DNA from: Salipiger bermudensis HTCC2601
Lineage (GTDB): Bacteria; Pseudomonadota; Alphaproteobacteria; Rhodobacterales; Rhodobacteraceae
Direction: 5' to 3'
Assembly: GCF_000153725.1 (NCBI RefSeq)
Contig: NZ_DS022276.1
Span: 1,902,432-1,966,431 of the forward strand
DNA length: 64,000 nucleotides
Below, one piece after another: positions 8,523 through 17,875 of the stretch. A model generated the notes under the pieces. The model was not told the origin of the DNA. It did not search any database and saw nothing but the letters and a program-made list of their open reading frames with translations. Numbering within the stretch: the stretch's first letter is position 1; every line of letters starts with the position of its first letter. A program made the translations under genes and the position numbers.

Positions 8523-9416
8523 ATGAAGCAGCAAAAGATGAACCGAGACTGGATCGCCACAGCCCGCACGCTCAACGAAGCCCTCCCCTACATGCAGCGC
8601 TATACCGGTGCCGTGGTGGTGGTGAAATTCGGCGGAAACGCCATGGGCGACGACGAGGCCATGGCCGAGTTCGCCCGGGACATCGTGCTGATGCGGCAGG
8701 TCGGCGTGAACCCGGTGGTCGTGCATGGCGGCGGTCCGATGATCAACGACATGCTCAAGCGGCTCAACATCGAGAGCCGCTTCGTGCGCGGAAAGCGGGT
8801 CACCGACAAGGCCACCGTCGAGGTGGTCGAGATGGTGCTCACCGGGCTCGTCAACAAGCGCATCGTGCAGGCCATCATGGACGAGGGCGGCCGCGCGGTG
8901 GGCCTTTCGGGCAAGGATGACGATCTCATCGTCTGCGAACCCGACGATCCCGAACTGGGCTTTGTCGGTCGCCCGATCGAGATGAACGTGCAGGTGTTGC
9001 GCGACCTCTTCGACGCCGGGATCATCCCGGTTGTCGCTCCGGTGGCCACCGGCACCGAGGTCACCGAGACCTACAACGTCAACGGCGACACCGCCGCCGG
9101 CGCCATTGCCGGCGCTCTCAAGGCCGACCGGCTGCTGCTGCTCACCGACGTCTCGGGCGTCAAGAACGCCAGCGGCGAGGTCGTCACCGCCATGACCCCC
9201 GAGGACGTGCGCGCGATGACCGCCGATGGCACCATCGCCGGCGGCATGATCCCCAAGACCGAGACCGCGCTGAAGGCGATCGAGGAAGGCGTGCGCGCGG
9301 TGGTGATCCTCGATGGTCGGGTGCCCAATGCCTGCCTGCTGGAGCTTTTCACCGAGCACGGTGCCGGCTCGCTGATCCGCTCGGCCGACCTGCCACCGGT
9401 GCGCGAGCGCGAGTGA
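8523..9416 (+). CDS. argB: Acetylglutamate kinase
   Basis: 297 residues. It phosphorylates N-acetylglutamate in arginine biosynthesis. Seen are [21 protein letters not shown] (glycine loop), [12 protein letters not shown] and the C-terminal [11 protein letters not shown], all hallmarks of the amino-acid kinase family. Start: ATG at 8523 ([14 protein letters not shown]), with AAGGA about 14 nt upstream; the ATG at 8538 is the alternative. The gene is followed by a GTGA-overlapping ferredoxin-like gene. Confidence 0.95.
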   Translation: MKQQKMNRDWIATARTLNEALPYMQRYTGAVVVVKFGGNAMGDDEAMAEFARDIVLMRQVGVNPVVVHGGGPMINDMLKRLNIESRFVRGKRVTDKATVEVVEMVLTGLVNKRIVQAIMDEGGRAVGLSGKDDDLIVCEPDDPELGFVGRPIEMNVQVLRDLFDAGIIPVVAPVATGTEVTETYNVNGDTAAGAIAGALKADRLLLLTDVSGVKNASGEVVTAMTPEDVRAMTADGTIAGGMIPKTETALKAIEEGVRAVVILDGRVPNACLLELFTEHGAGSLIRSADLPPVRERE

Positions 9417-10096
9417 GCCTCGCGGCGCTGTCCGGCGCCGCCCGCGCCTGCGGCCTCGCCATGCGCGGGGCGTTTCACCCCCTGCCCGACGATCACGCCC
9501 CCGAGGGCACTGGCACGCTGGTGCTGCTTGGGCCCGACGAGCCGGGCCTCTGGACTCTGTTCGAGGCCTCGCCCGAGTACGAGGACGGTCGGCCAGACCC
9601 GCTTGACCGATGGTCGGCACGGGTTCTGGGCGGGCTGGCGCAGCGCTTCGGCGGCACAGCGGTGCTGCCATCGGACGGGCCGCCTTGGCCGCCCTTCCTG
9701 CGTTGGGCCGAGCGCAGCGGACAAGCCTTCCCCTCGCCCATCGGGCTCTCTGCGCACGCGGAGGTCGGGCTGATGATCAGCTATCGCGGCGCCATCGCCC
9801 TGCCCGAGCGTCTGCCCCTCCCGGCCGCCAGCCCCTCCCCGTGTGAGACCTGCGCCACCCGTCCCTGCACCACCGCCTGCCCGATCGGTGCGCTCGGCAC
9901 CGGCGCACCCTACGACGTGCCCGCCTGCCAGCGCTTTCTGCATAGCGCGGAGGGTCAGAGCTGCCGGACGCGAGGCTGCCGCGCCCGCTGCGCCTGCCCG
10001 CTGTCGCAAAACCTTCAAAGGCAGAACCAACAGGCGGCTTTTCACATGGCCGCCTTCATGGGAAACTGGGACGACAACAAGGGAGAGAGCGCATGA
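9413..10096 (+). CDS. Ferredoxin-like protein with C-terminal cysteine cluster
   Basis: 227 residues beginning at a GTG that overlaps the argB stop. The first about 140 residues show no motif I recognise. The C-terminal third has a 4Fe-4S-like pattern, [18 protein letters not shown], then further cysteines ([21 protein letters not shown]). That arrangement resembles the electron-transfer part of QueG-like proteins but lacks the rest of that enzyme. Probably an iron-sulphur redox protein of unknown partner. It overlaps the downstream phosphatase gene by 4 bp. Confidence 0.75.
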   Translation: MSLAALSGAARACGLAMRGAFHPLPDDHAPEGTGTLVLLGPDEPGLWTLFEASPEYEDGRPDPLDRWSARVLGGLAQRFGGTAVLPSDGPPWPPFLRWAERSGQAFPSPIGLSAHAEVGLMISYRGAIALPERLPLPAASPSPCETCATRPCTTACPIGALGTGAPYDVPACQRFLHSAEGQSCRTRGCRARCACPLSQNLQRQNQQAAFHMAAFMGNWDDNKGESA

Positions 10097-10593
10097 AACG
10101 ACTGATCCTCATGCGACATGCAAAGTCGGACTGGTCGACCGGCGGCGCCGATCATCAGCGTCCGCTCAACAAGCGCGGCCGCAACAGCGCCAAGGCGCTC
10201 GGGGACTGGCTGCGCGCGCAGGGACTGGCCCCGGATCAGGCGCTCTGTTCGAGCGCCACGCGCACCCGCGAAACCCTCGCCCTGCTCGACCTGGAGGTCG
10301 GGACGCGCTACGAGGACCGGCTCTATCACGCCGGCCCGGTGGCAATGCTCAAATGCCTTTCCGAGGCCGAAGGCGACACGGTGATCATGGTCGGCCACAA
10401 CCCCGGCATCGCCGAGTTCGCCGACGAGCTGATGGCCACTCCGCCGCGCCACCCCCGCTTTGCCGACTACCCGACCGGCGCAACACTGGTGGCCGATTTC
10501 GAGATCGACGACTGGTCAGCGCTCGAACCCGGCACCGGCACCGCGACGGGCTTTGTCATCCCGCGCGAACTGCTCGAAGAAAGCGAGGCCTGA
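10093..10593 (+). CDS. SixA-type histidine phosphatase
   Basis: 166 residues in the histidine-phosphatase superfamily. The RHG-like motif reads LMRHAKSDW (His 8 is the phospho-acceptor), with SSATRTRETL and MVGHNPGIAEF carrying the second Arg and second catalytic His. SixA proteins dephosphorylate phosphohistidine; the true substrate here is unknown. It overlaps the ferredoxin-like gene by 4 bp and ends 21 bp from the convergent mnhG. Confidence 0.9.
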   Translation: MKRLILMRHAKSDWSTGGADHQRPLNKRGRNSAKALGDWLRAQGLAPDQALCSSATRTRETLALLDLEVGTRYEDRLYHAGPVAMLKCLSEAEGDTVIMVGHNPGIAEFADELMATPPRHPRFADYPTGATLVADFEIDDWSALEPGTGTATGFVIPRELLEESEA

Positions 10594-10614
10594 ACAAGCG
10601 GGGCCGAAACGGCC

Positions 10615-11004
10615 TCACTTGCTCTCGTCGGTCATCTCGGGCGGGTGATCGTAAAGCGCCCAGCCGTACTCGCGGCCCGACTCCGGCAGGTCCTTGCGGC
10701 GGATCTTGTCCTGCATGTAGGTCTTGGCGATGAAATTCGCGGTGATCGGCGCGGTCAGGAACAGGAACAGCGTGATCAGCAGTTCGTGGAACGACAGCTG
10801 GTTCTCGATCAGCAGGAAATAGAGCATCGAGCTGATCAACGCACCGCCGACTCCCACGGTGGTCGCCTTGGTCGGCGCGTGCAGGCGCTGCATGGTGTCC
10901 TTCAGCCGGATCAGGCCAATCGAGCCCACCAGAGCGAAGAAGCCGCCGACAACGAGAAAGAAGGCCACCAGAAGCTCGGCCAGCAGGGACAGGTCTTGAT
11001 CCAT
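10615..11004 (-). CDS. mnhG: Mrp/Pha cation:proton antiporter subunit G
   Basis: 129 residues with three membrane helices (from ELLVAFFLVVGGFFALVGSIGLIR) and the family segment RLKDTMQRLHAPTKATTVGVG. This is the last gene of the minus-strand Mrp operon, which exports Na+ or K+ in exchange for protons. It has a hydrophilic C-terminal tail of about 35 residues rich in D/E/K. The gap to mnhF is 10 bp. Confidence 0.95.
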   Translation of the reverse strand: MDQDLSLLAELLVAFFLVVGGFFALVGSIGLIRLKDTMQRLHAPTKATTVGVGGALISSMLYFLLIENQLSFHELLITLFLFLTAPITANFIAKTYMQDKIRRKDLPESGREYGWALYDHPPEMTDESK

Positions 11005-11014
11005 CGGATCCTCC

Positions 11015-11287
11015 TCACTCGATGATGTCGCCGCGCAGCACGAAGCGGCACAAGGCGACGGTTGAGACGAAGCCGACCATGGCGATCAGCATCGAAGCCT
11101 CGAAGTAGAGCGCGGTGCCCTGCCAGATGCCGTAGAGCACGATCAGCGCGATGAAGTTGATCACCATGGTGTCGAGGGCAAGGATGCGGTCGGCCTGGGT
11201 CGGCCCCACCAGCATGCGCCACATGGTCGAGAGCAGGCCGAAGCCGAAACAGGCGAAGGCGAAGATTAGGGCGTAGGTGACGATCAT
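11015..11287 (-). CDS. mnhF: Mrp/Pha antiporter subunit F
   Basis: 90 residues, three helices, with the family core LVGPTQADRILALDTMVIN. It is a small membrane subunit of the hetero-oligomeric antiporter. Its ATG overlaps the mnhE stop by 4 bp, so the two are translationally coupled. Confidence 0.95.
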   Translation of the reverse strand: MIVTYALIFAFACFGFGLLSTMWRMLVGPTQADRILALDTMVINFIALIVLYGIWQGTALYFEASMLIAMVGFVSTVALCRFVLRGDIIE

Positions 11288-11775
11288 CGGAAGATCTCCA
11301 TCAGGCGGCGCTCGTAGCGGGTCTTGATCTCATCCCGGACCGCGTCCGGGTCATCGGTGTCGAGCGCGTGCACCAGCAGGCTGCCGCCGTCGGCGGCCAG
11401 TGTCGCCGAGACGGTGCCCGGCGTCATTGTGATGGTGCCCGCGAGAACGGTGATCGCCTCGGGCGAACGCAGCTCGAGCGGCACGACGACCCATTGCGAG
11501 CGGATCTTGTCGTGGCGCTTGAAGAGCACGATCGCAGCAACCTCGAAATTGGCCACGATGATGTCCCAGAGCACCACGAGCGCATATTCGGCGGCCATCA
11601 GCGGTGCGCGCAAGGCCGGGCGATTGGGCCAGTAGGGCGCGGTCATCACCGGGATGACGATGCCGAACACCACGCCGAGGAACAGGTTGCCCGGCGTGAC
11701 CTTGTTGACCAGCATGAGCCAGACGATCACCAGCGTCAGCGACAGAATCGGGTGCGGAAAGACGCGTCGCAACAT
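11284..11775 (-). CDS. mnhE: Mrp/Pha antiporter subunit E
   Basis: 163 residues: two to three N-terminal helices then a cytoplasmic domain with LAGTITMTPGTVSATLAADG, the conserved MnhE motif. It ends 2 bp after the mnhD stop in the transcription direction and overlaps mnhF. Confidence 0.95.
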   Translation of the reverse strand: MLRRVFPHPILSLTLVIVWLMLVNKVTPGNLFLGVVFGIVIPVMTAPYWPNRPALRAPLMAAEYALVVLWDIIVANFEVAAIVLFKRHDKIRSQWVVVPLELRSPEAITVLAGTITMTPGTVSATLAADGGSLLVHALDTDDPDAVRDEIKTRYERRLMEIFR

Positions 11776-11777
11776 GG

Positions 11778-13421
11778 TCAGTAGCCCTCCTCAGACGCTG
11801 CGCCGGTCTCGGCGCCATCCTCGTCATAGGCCCCCGCTTCAGTCTCATCGTCATAGGATGACTTGGACGACGGGTCCTTGGTGCCCTCCTGGTCGACCAG
11901 CACCGCGGTCACATAGGCGCTGGGATCGAAGAGCTGCTCGGCGGTGGCCTCCATGTGGCGCGAGACCGGTCCCGCAAAGATCGTCAGCGCCGCCAGCGAA
12001 GCCAGCGCAAGGATGCTCGGCGCGGCCAGCATCGGTCCGATGGTGTTGGCGGGCGGGCGCTCTTCCTCCGGCTCGGGCTCCGGCGCGGCGAATTCCGCCG
12101 AGGTCGATTTCCAAAACAGCAGGCTGCCGGCGCGGGCGAAGCCCACGATGGTCAGCAGCGAGCCCACCAGCACCACGGCCCAGACCAGCCAAGTGTAGTC
12201 CGACACCCGGAGCGCATCGAGCACCAGCAGCTTGCCGAGGAAGCCGCTCAGCGGCGGCATGCCGGCGATGCCGATGGCGGCGGCAAAGAACAGCGCCGCA
12301 AGGAAGCCGTTCTGAACCGTTGCGGGCGCCGCTTTGAGCAGGTCGCCGCTCTCGCGCCGCGCCAGCAGCAGATCGGCCACGAGGAACAGCGCCGCGGTCG
12401 CCATGGTCGAGTGCAGCAGGTAATAAAGCGCCGCAGTGGCGGCATAGGGCGTGAAGGCCGAGACCGCCAGCATCAGCGTGCCGGTCGAGCCCAGCACCGC
12501 GAAGGCGATGAGCGGCATCAGCCGCCGCGACCCCAGCACGCCGAAGCCACCGATGGCCACGGTGATCAGCGCCGCCGGCAGCAGCCAGTCCTGCGACAGG
12601 CTGCCGATGGCGTCGGCATCGGGTCCGAAGACCACGGTGTGCATGCGCAGGATGGCATAGGCGCCGACCTTGGTCATGATCGCGAACAGCGCCGCCACCG
12701 GAGCAGGAGCATTGGCATAGGTGCCCGGCAGCCAGAACTGCACCGGGAACATCGCCGCCTTCACCGCGAAGACGATCATCAGCAGCATCGCCGCCACCCG
12801 CACCAGCGCCGCCTCCTCGACCGGGATCTCGCGCACCTTCACCGACAGGTCGGCGATGTTGAGCGTGCCGGTGGTGGCGTAAAGCGTGCCGAGCGCGATC
12901 AAAAACAGGCTCGAGCCGGCGAGGTTCATGATGACGTATTGCAGGCCGGATTTCAGCCGCGCCTTGCCGCCGCTGTGGATCGCCAGCCCGTAGGAGGCGA
13001 TGAGCAGGATCTCGAACAGCACGAAGAGGTTGAAGGCGTCGCCGGTCAGGAAAGCACCACAGATGCCCATCAGCTGGAACTGCATCAGGGCGTGGAAATG
13101 GCGGCCCCGCGTGTCCCAGCCGCTGGCGGCGGAGTGCATCAGCACGATCAGCCCCAGCACAGAGGTTAGCAGGATCAGCAGCGCCGACAGCCGGTCGAGC
13201 ACCAGCACGATGCCAAAGGGCGCGGGCCACGCGCCGAGGCGGTAGACATGCACGCTGCCATCGGCCGAAAGCATGAACAGCCCCGCGGCGATGGCGGTCA
13301 GCATCACCGCCCCGGCCAGCGAGGCCGCGCGCTGCAGGGTGATGTCGTGCCGCATGACGAAGGCGATGATCGGCGCGAGAAGCGCCGGCAGCACCACGGG
13401 GGCGATGATCCAGTGATTCAC
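11778..13421 (-). CDS. mnhD: Mrp/Pha antiporter subunit D (NuoN/M-like)
   Basis: 547 residues, about 14 membrane helices, homologous to the proton-pumping subunits of complex I. Visible family segments include GDAFNLFVLFEILLIASYGL, the Lys-bearing AVKAAMFPVQFWLPGTYANA and GMPPLSGFLGK. The last about 45 residues form an unusually acidic, low-complexity tail (YDDETEAGAYDEDGAE). The start overlaps the mnhC stop by 4 bp. Confidence 0.95.
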   Translation of the reverse strand: MNHWIIAPVVLPALLAPIIAFVMRHDITLQRAASLAGAVMLTAIAAGLFMLSADGSVHVYRLGAWPAPFGIVLVLDRLSALLILLTSVLGLIVLMHSAASGWDTRGRHFHALMQFQLMGICGAFLTGDAFNLFVLFEILLIASYGLAIHSGGKARLKSGLQYVIMNLAGSSLFLIALGTLYATTGTLNIADLSVKVREIPVEEAALVRVAAMLLMIVFAVKAAMFPVQFWLPGTYANAPAPVAALFAIMTKVGAYAILRMHTVVFGPDADAIGSLSQDWLLPAALITVAIGGFGVLGSRRLMPLIAFAVLGSTGTLMLAVSAFTPYAATAALYYLLHSTMATAALFLVADLLLARRESGDLLKAAPATVQNGFLAALFFAAAIGIAGMPPLSGFLGKLLVLDALRVSDYTWLVWAVVLVGSLLTIVGFARAGSLLFWKSTSAEFAAPEPEPEEERPPANTIGPMLAAPSILALASLAALTIFAGPVSRHMEATAEQLFDPSAYVTAVLVDQEGTKDPSSKSSYDDETEAGAYDEDGAETGAASEEGY

Positions 13422-13765
13422 GTGTCACCCTCCCCGTTCGCGTCCTCGGAGAGGTCGACCCGGTCATCGCCGGATTCCAGCGCCGCGCCCAGCGCGATCA
13501 GCACCAGCACCGCGGTCATGCCGAAGGAGATCACGATCGCCGTCAGCACCAGCGCCTGCGGCAGCGGATCGGTATAGGCCGAGGCGGCGTCGTTGAGGAC
13601 CGGCGGCACGCCCACGGCCAGACGACCGGTGGCGAAGACGAAGACGTTGACCGCATAGGTCAGCAGCGTCAGTCCGAGGATGACGGGGAAGGCCCGCAGC
13701 CGCAGGATCAGGTAGACCCCTGCGGCGGTCAGGCCGCCAATCGTGGTTGCCACGACAAGTTCCAT
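13418..13765 (-). CDS. mnhC: Mrp/Pha antiporter subunit C (NuoK-like)
   Basis: 115 residues from MELVVATTIGGLTAAG; three helices homologous to NuoK, including NVFVFATGRL and DPLPQALVLTAIVI. The tail is acidic. The ATG lies 1 bp after the mnhA stop, so the longer in-frame ATG at 13804, inside mnhA, is rejected. Confidence 0.94.
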   Translation of the reverse strand: MELVVATTIGGLTAAGVYLILRLRAFPVILGLTLLTYAVNVFVFATGRLAVGVPPVLNDAASAYTDPLPQALVLTAIVISFGMTAVLVLIALGAALESGDDRVDLSEDANGEGDT

Positions 13766-13766
13766 G

Positions 13767-16652
13767 TTATGCGTCGTCCTTCTTGTCGGCCTCGATCGCG
13801 GCATCGACGCGCCGCGACGGGTCGTAGTCCATCGGCTCGAGGTTCACCGTCTCGCCGGCATAGCGCGCCATCCGCGACAGGCTGTAGAGCATCAGCATCA
13901 CCGCCCCGAGCACGGTCAGGAATACGCCGAGATCGAACAGCATGGCAGTGGCCAGCTCGAACTCCTCGAAGGGCGGGATGGTGAAATAGCCGAAGGCACT
14001 GGTCAGGAACGGCGCCCCGGCAAGCCAGGCCCCCGCACCGGTCAGCCCGGCGATAATCACGCCCCAGCCGATCATCGCGTGATACTCGAAACGCTTGCGC
14101 TCCTGCGTCCAGGCGAAGCCCGAGGCCATGTACTGCATCAGAAGCGCGATCGAAATCACCAGCCCCGAGACGAAGCCGCCGCCGGGCATGTTGTGGCCGC
14201 GCAGGAAGATGTAGACCCCGACCAGCGCCGCGATCGGCATCATCACCCTTGTCGCCACCACCATCATCAGCGGGTGCCGGTCGCGCGAACGGTCTGGCGG
14301 GAAGGTCCAGTTGCGCAGTCGGCGCGAAGCCGGCCCGTTGAGCAGCGCCTCCATCAGCGCGTAGAGCGTCAGGCCCGCGATGCCGAGCACCACGATCTCG
14401 CCATAGGTGTCGTAGCCCCGGAAGTCGACGAGGATCACGTTCACCACGTTGGTGCCGCCGCCGCCCTTGTAGGAATTGGCGAGGTGGTAGTCCGAGATCG
14501 AGCTCACGTCGGTCAGCAGGAAGCTGTAGGCCAGCGCCGCGACCGCCGCCCCCGCGATCACCGCGATGACGCCGTCGCGGATGCGCATCGAAAGCGGGCT
14601 CTCGAGCGGCGTGTACTTGGGCAGGAAGTGCAGCGCCAGGAGCATCAGCATCACCGTCACGGTGTCGACCGAGATCTGCGTCAGCGCGAGATCCGGCGCC
14701 GAGAGATAGACGAAGCCCGCAGAGACCATGAGCCCGACCACGCTCACAAGGATCAGGGTGCGGAAACGGTTGCGATGGGCAAAGACCGTGGCCAGCGTTG
14801 CCAGCATGGTCAGCACGAACCCCACGCCGACCAACGGCGGGACGGGGAGCATCTCGCGGGTCTGCGCCGGCAGCCCGCCGCCCTGGAAGGCCGCGAAGCC
14901 CAGCAGCACCGTCGCCACCACGAAGATCGCGAGATAGCGCGAGATGGCACCGTTATGGGTGCTTTCCACCAGCCAGCGCGCGCCCAGAACGGTGCGTGCC
15001 ACGACCCGGTCGAACATCGCCTTGGCCTCGGGGCGCGGCGCGCGGATCCAGGCCTTGTCGAGCGGGCGATGCAGCCAGAGCAGGAAGGCGCCGCCGATCA
15101 CCGCGACGATCGACATGAACAGCGCCGGGTTCACTCCGTGCCAGAGCTTGAGCGAATAGTACGGCAGTTCTCCGCCGCCGATCACCGCCGTGCTCGCCGC
15201 CGCCACGATGGGGCCGGCGATCAGCGACGGCGCGAGACCGATGGCCACCACCAGCACCGCGAGGAAGCCCGGCGCCAGCAGCATCCCGGTGGGCGGATCA
15301 TGCGGGTGATGCGGGTAGTCGTCGCGCACCGGCCCAAAGAAGGTGTGGCCGATGAAGCGGAAGGAATAGGCCACCGAGAACAGCGCGCCGGTTGTGGCGA
15401 GGATGATGATCGGCCATTTGCCGCCCCACCAGTCGGTATGCGCCACTTCCTCGAGCATCATCTCCTTCGACATGAAGCCGTTGAGCGGCGGGATGCCCGC
15501 CATCGACAGCGCCGCCACAACGGCGATCAGCGCCGTGGCCGGCATCAGGCTGGCGAGCCCGCCAAGGCGCTTGATGTCGCGGGTGTGGGTCTCGTGATCG
15601 ACGATGCCCGCGCTCATGAACAGCGCCGCCTTGAAGGTCAGGTGGTTGATGATGTGGAACACCGCCACCACCGCCGCAAGCTTGGTGCCAAGTCCCAGCA
15701 GCATGGTCAGCAGGCCGAGATGGCTGACCGTCGAGAACGCCAGCAGCGCCTTGAGATCATCCTTGAAAAGAGCGATCAGCGCGCCGATCACCATGGTGAT
15801 CAGGCCCACGGTCGAGACAATGTAGAACCACTCGTCCGTACCGGCGAGCACCGGCCACATGCGCGCCATCAGGAACACGCCGGCCTTCACCATCGTGGCC
15901 GAGTGCAGGTAGGCCGACACCGGAGTCGGCGCCGCCATCGCGTGCGGCAGCCAGAAATGGAACGGGAACTGCGCCGACTTGGTGAACGCGCCGAGCAGGA
16001 TCAGGATCAGCGCCGGAAGGTAGTATTCCGAGGCACGAATCTCGTCCCCGTGCTGCAGGATCACCGAAAGATCATAGCTGCCGACGATATTGCCGAGGAT
16101 CAGCATCCCCGCGATCATCGCAAGCCCCCCTGCCCCGGTCACGGTGAGCGCCATGCGGGCACCTTGACGCCCCTCGGGCAGGTGCTTCCAGTAGCCGATC
16201 AGCAGGAAGGACGACAGCGAGGTCAGCTCCCAGAACACCAGCAGCAGCAGGATGTTGTCCGACACCGAGATGCCGAGCATCGCGCCCTGAAACAGCAGCA
16301 GATAAGTGTAGAACTGCCCCATCGGGTCGTCGCCCGACAGGTAGAACCGGGCGTAGAGCGTGATCAGCAGTCCCATGCCGAGGATCATCCCGGCAAACAG
16401 CAGCCCCAGCCCGTCGAGGAAGAAATTGGCGTTCAGGCCGAGCGCCGGCAGCCACTCGATCTTGGCGCTGACGGTGCCGCCCGCCATGACCTCGGGCGCA
16501 AGAACGCCAAGGAAGACCAGCGCCAGAATGGTCGGAACCGCGGTGAACATGGCGCATGCATCGCGCCCCGCACGGATCATAAGCCCCGGCACCAAGGCAC
16601 CGATAAAGGGCAATATCACCATCACGGCCAAAAGTCCGCTGCCTGAAACCAT
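13767..16652 (-). CDS. mnhA: Fused Mrp/Pha antiporter subunits A and B
   Basis: 961 residues. The first about 500 form the NuoL-like A domain (LLVFWELTSLSSFLLIGYWK; TKSAQFPFHFWLPHAMAAPTP; GIPPLNGFMSKEMM). Next come a DUF4040-like region (LALTQISVDTVTVMLM) and a C-terminal MnhB domain (GHNMPGGGFVSGLV). No separate mnhB exists in the operon, so this is the PhaAB arrangement of alphaproteobacteria. It is the first gene of a six-gene operon that sustains sodium/pH homeostasis. The ATG lies 239 bp from the divergent LysR gene. Confidence 0.95.
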   Translation of the reverse strand: MVSGSGLLAVMVILPFIGALVPGLMIRAGRDACAMFTAVPTILALVFLGVLAPEVMAGGTVSAKIEWLPALGLNANFFLDGLGLLFAGMILGMGLLITLYARFYLSGDDPMGQFYTYLLLFQGAMLGISVSDNILLLLVFWELTSLSSFLLIGYWKHLPEGRQGARMALTVTGAGGLAMIAGMLILGNIVGSYDLSVILQHGDEIRASEYYLPALILILLGAFTKSAQFPFHFWLPHAMAAPTPVSAYLHSATMVKAGVFLMARMWPVLAGTDEWFYIVSTVGLITMVIGALIALFKDDLKALLAFSTVSHLGLLTMLLGLGTKLAAVVAVFHIINHLTFKAALFMSAGIVDHETHTRDIKRLGGLASLMPATALIAVVAALSMAGIPPLNGFMSKEMMLEEVAHTDWWGGKWPIIILATTGALFSVAYSFRFIGHTFFGPVRDDYPHHPHDPPTGMLLAPGFLAVLVVAIGLAPSLIAGPIVAAASTAVIGGGELPYYSLKLWHGVNPALFMSIVAVIGGAFLLWLHRPLDKAWIRAPRPEAKAMFDRVVARTVLGARWLVESTHNGAISRYLAIFVVATVLLGFAAFQGGGLPAQTREMLPVPPLVGVGFVLTMLATLATVFAHRNRFRTLILVSVVGLMVSAGFVYLSAPDLALTQISVDTVTVMLMLLALHFLPKYTPLESPLSMRIRDGVIAVIAGAAVAALAYSFLLTDVSSISDYHLANSYKGGGGTNVVNVILVDFRGYDTYGEIVVLGIAGLTLYALMEALLNGPASRRLRNWTFPPDRSRDRHPLMMVVATRVMMPIAALVGVYIFLRGHNMPGGGFVSGLVISIALLMQYMASGFAWTQERKRFEYHAMIGWGVIIAGLTGAGAWLAGAPFLTSAFGYFTIPPFEEFELATAMLFDLGVFLTVLGAVMLMLYSLSRMARYAGETVNLEPMDYDPSRRVDAAIEADKKDDA

Positions 16653-16891
16653 CCCTGTTCCTTCGTCTTCTCCGCCGGGGCCTCTGCGGGCCGATGACGG
16701 TTTGCGTTCGCGTTTATTGTCGTACTTTTAGTAGGTATTCTTTCCCACTATTCAATATTTGCGCACAAAAATCGCCCCTTGCAGGGGCCAGTTTTGGCGA
16801 TTGTTTCGCTTGACGAACCACACCCCTCCGTGATTGCCCGCCTCGTCCATTTGCTGCAGGGTATCGTCATGCGCCTTTTCGATAGAAAAAC

Positions 16892-17782
16892 ATGATCGCC
16901 AAGCTCGAGATGCTCATCGCCCTTGCCCGCGAGCAGCACTTTGGCCGCGCCGCCGAAAGCCTGGGCATCACCCAGCCGTCGCTCTCCACCGGCATCCGCC
17001 AGCTTGAGGAGCAGCTCGGCGTCAAGCTCGTCAGCCGCGGCTCGCGCTTCGGCGGGCTGACGCCCGAGGGTCAGCGCGCATTGATCCGCGCCCGGCAGAT
17101 CGTCGGCGACACGCGGCGGCTGCGCGACGAGATGCGCGCCTCTCGCGAGGGGCTGGCCGGTCACCTGCGGCTGGCGGTGATCCCCACCGCGCTGACATGG
17201 GCCTCGAGGCTCGTTACCGGCTTTACCGCGCGCCATCCGAACGTGAGCTTCACCGTGCTGTCGCGCGCTTCGGCCGAGATCCTGTCGTTGCTTGATGATC
17301 TCGAGATCGACGTCGGCATCACCTATCTCGACAACGAGCCGCTGGGACGGGTCACCAGCCGCCCGCTCTATGCCGAGAGCTACACTCTGATCTGTCGCCC
17401 CGATCATCCCTTCGCGCAGGGCGGCCCGATCGGCTGGGACGCGCTTGGCGCGGCGCGGCTCTGCCTGCTGACGCCCGACATGCAGAACCGCCGCATCATC
17501 AACCGCCATTTCATGGAAGCCGGCATCGGCCCGGCGGCGCTGATCGAATCGAACTCGACGGTGGTGCTGGTGGCCAACGTGCTGCACGGCGACTGGGTCA
17601 CGATCCTGCCCGATGACCTCGCCCGGTTTCTCTGCGAGGGCAAGCCGCTGGCGGTGGTGCCGCTCAAGAGCGAGGGCGCGGCGCCCGCCGTTGGCCTCAT
17701 CGCGCCGCACCAGGAGCCCTATACCCCCGTCCTGCAAGCGCTTCTCGACGAGGCCGAGGGCCTGACACGGCCCTCGGCTTGA
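16892..17782 (+). CDS. LysR-family regulator, probable activator of the fds operon
   Basis: 296 residues: N-terminal winged helix (LIALAREQHFGRAAESLGITQPSLSTGIRQLEE, about 7-40) and a periplasmic-binding-protein-like effector domain (about 90-290). It sits directly upstream of fdsG on the same strand, 93 bp away, and LysR regulators next to formate dehydrogenase operons commonly control them. A TGATAG-N7-CTATCA palindrome at 17780-17798, overlapping its own stop codon, is a plausible binding site. It is also divergent from the Mrp operon, so a role there cannot be excluded. Confidence 0.88.
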   Translation: MIAKLEMLIALAREQHFGRAAESLGITQPSLSTGIRQLEEQLGVKLVSRGSRFGGLTPEGQRALIRARQIVGDTRRLRDEMRASREGLAGHLRLAVIPTALTWASRLVTGFTARHPNVSFTVLSRASAEILSLLDDLEIDVGITYLDNEPLGRVTSRPLYAESYTLICRPDHPFAQGGPIGWDALGAARLCLLTPDMQNRRIINRHFMEAGIGPAALIESNSTVVLVANVLHGDWVTILPDDLARFLCEGKPLAVVPLKSEGAAPAVGLIAPHQEPYTPVLQALLDEAEGLTRPSA

Positions 17783-17798
17783 TAGCCATGGCCTATCA
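17780..17798. promoter_or_regulatory. LysR-type box upstream of fdsG
   Basis: TGATAG (17780-17785), a 7-nt spacer CCATGGC and CTATCA (17793-17798) form a dyad with the T-N11-A architecture of LysR sites. It overlaps the stop codon of the LysR gene and lies 78 bp before fdsG. Not proven. Confidence 0.45.
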
Positions 17799-17875
17799 TT
17801 CGACGGAACAGCGATATTGATTCACCAATCGTGCATCTGGCAAAACCGGAGAAATCCAAGGGAGGAGAAGCCCGA

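Noticed and set aside
13743-16646. 967-codon open frame on the plus strand
   Set aside because: It is the antisense of the Mrp A/B gene. Its His/Arg/Gln/Glu-rich reading has no domain; GC-rich genes commonly leave such open antisense frames.
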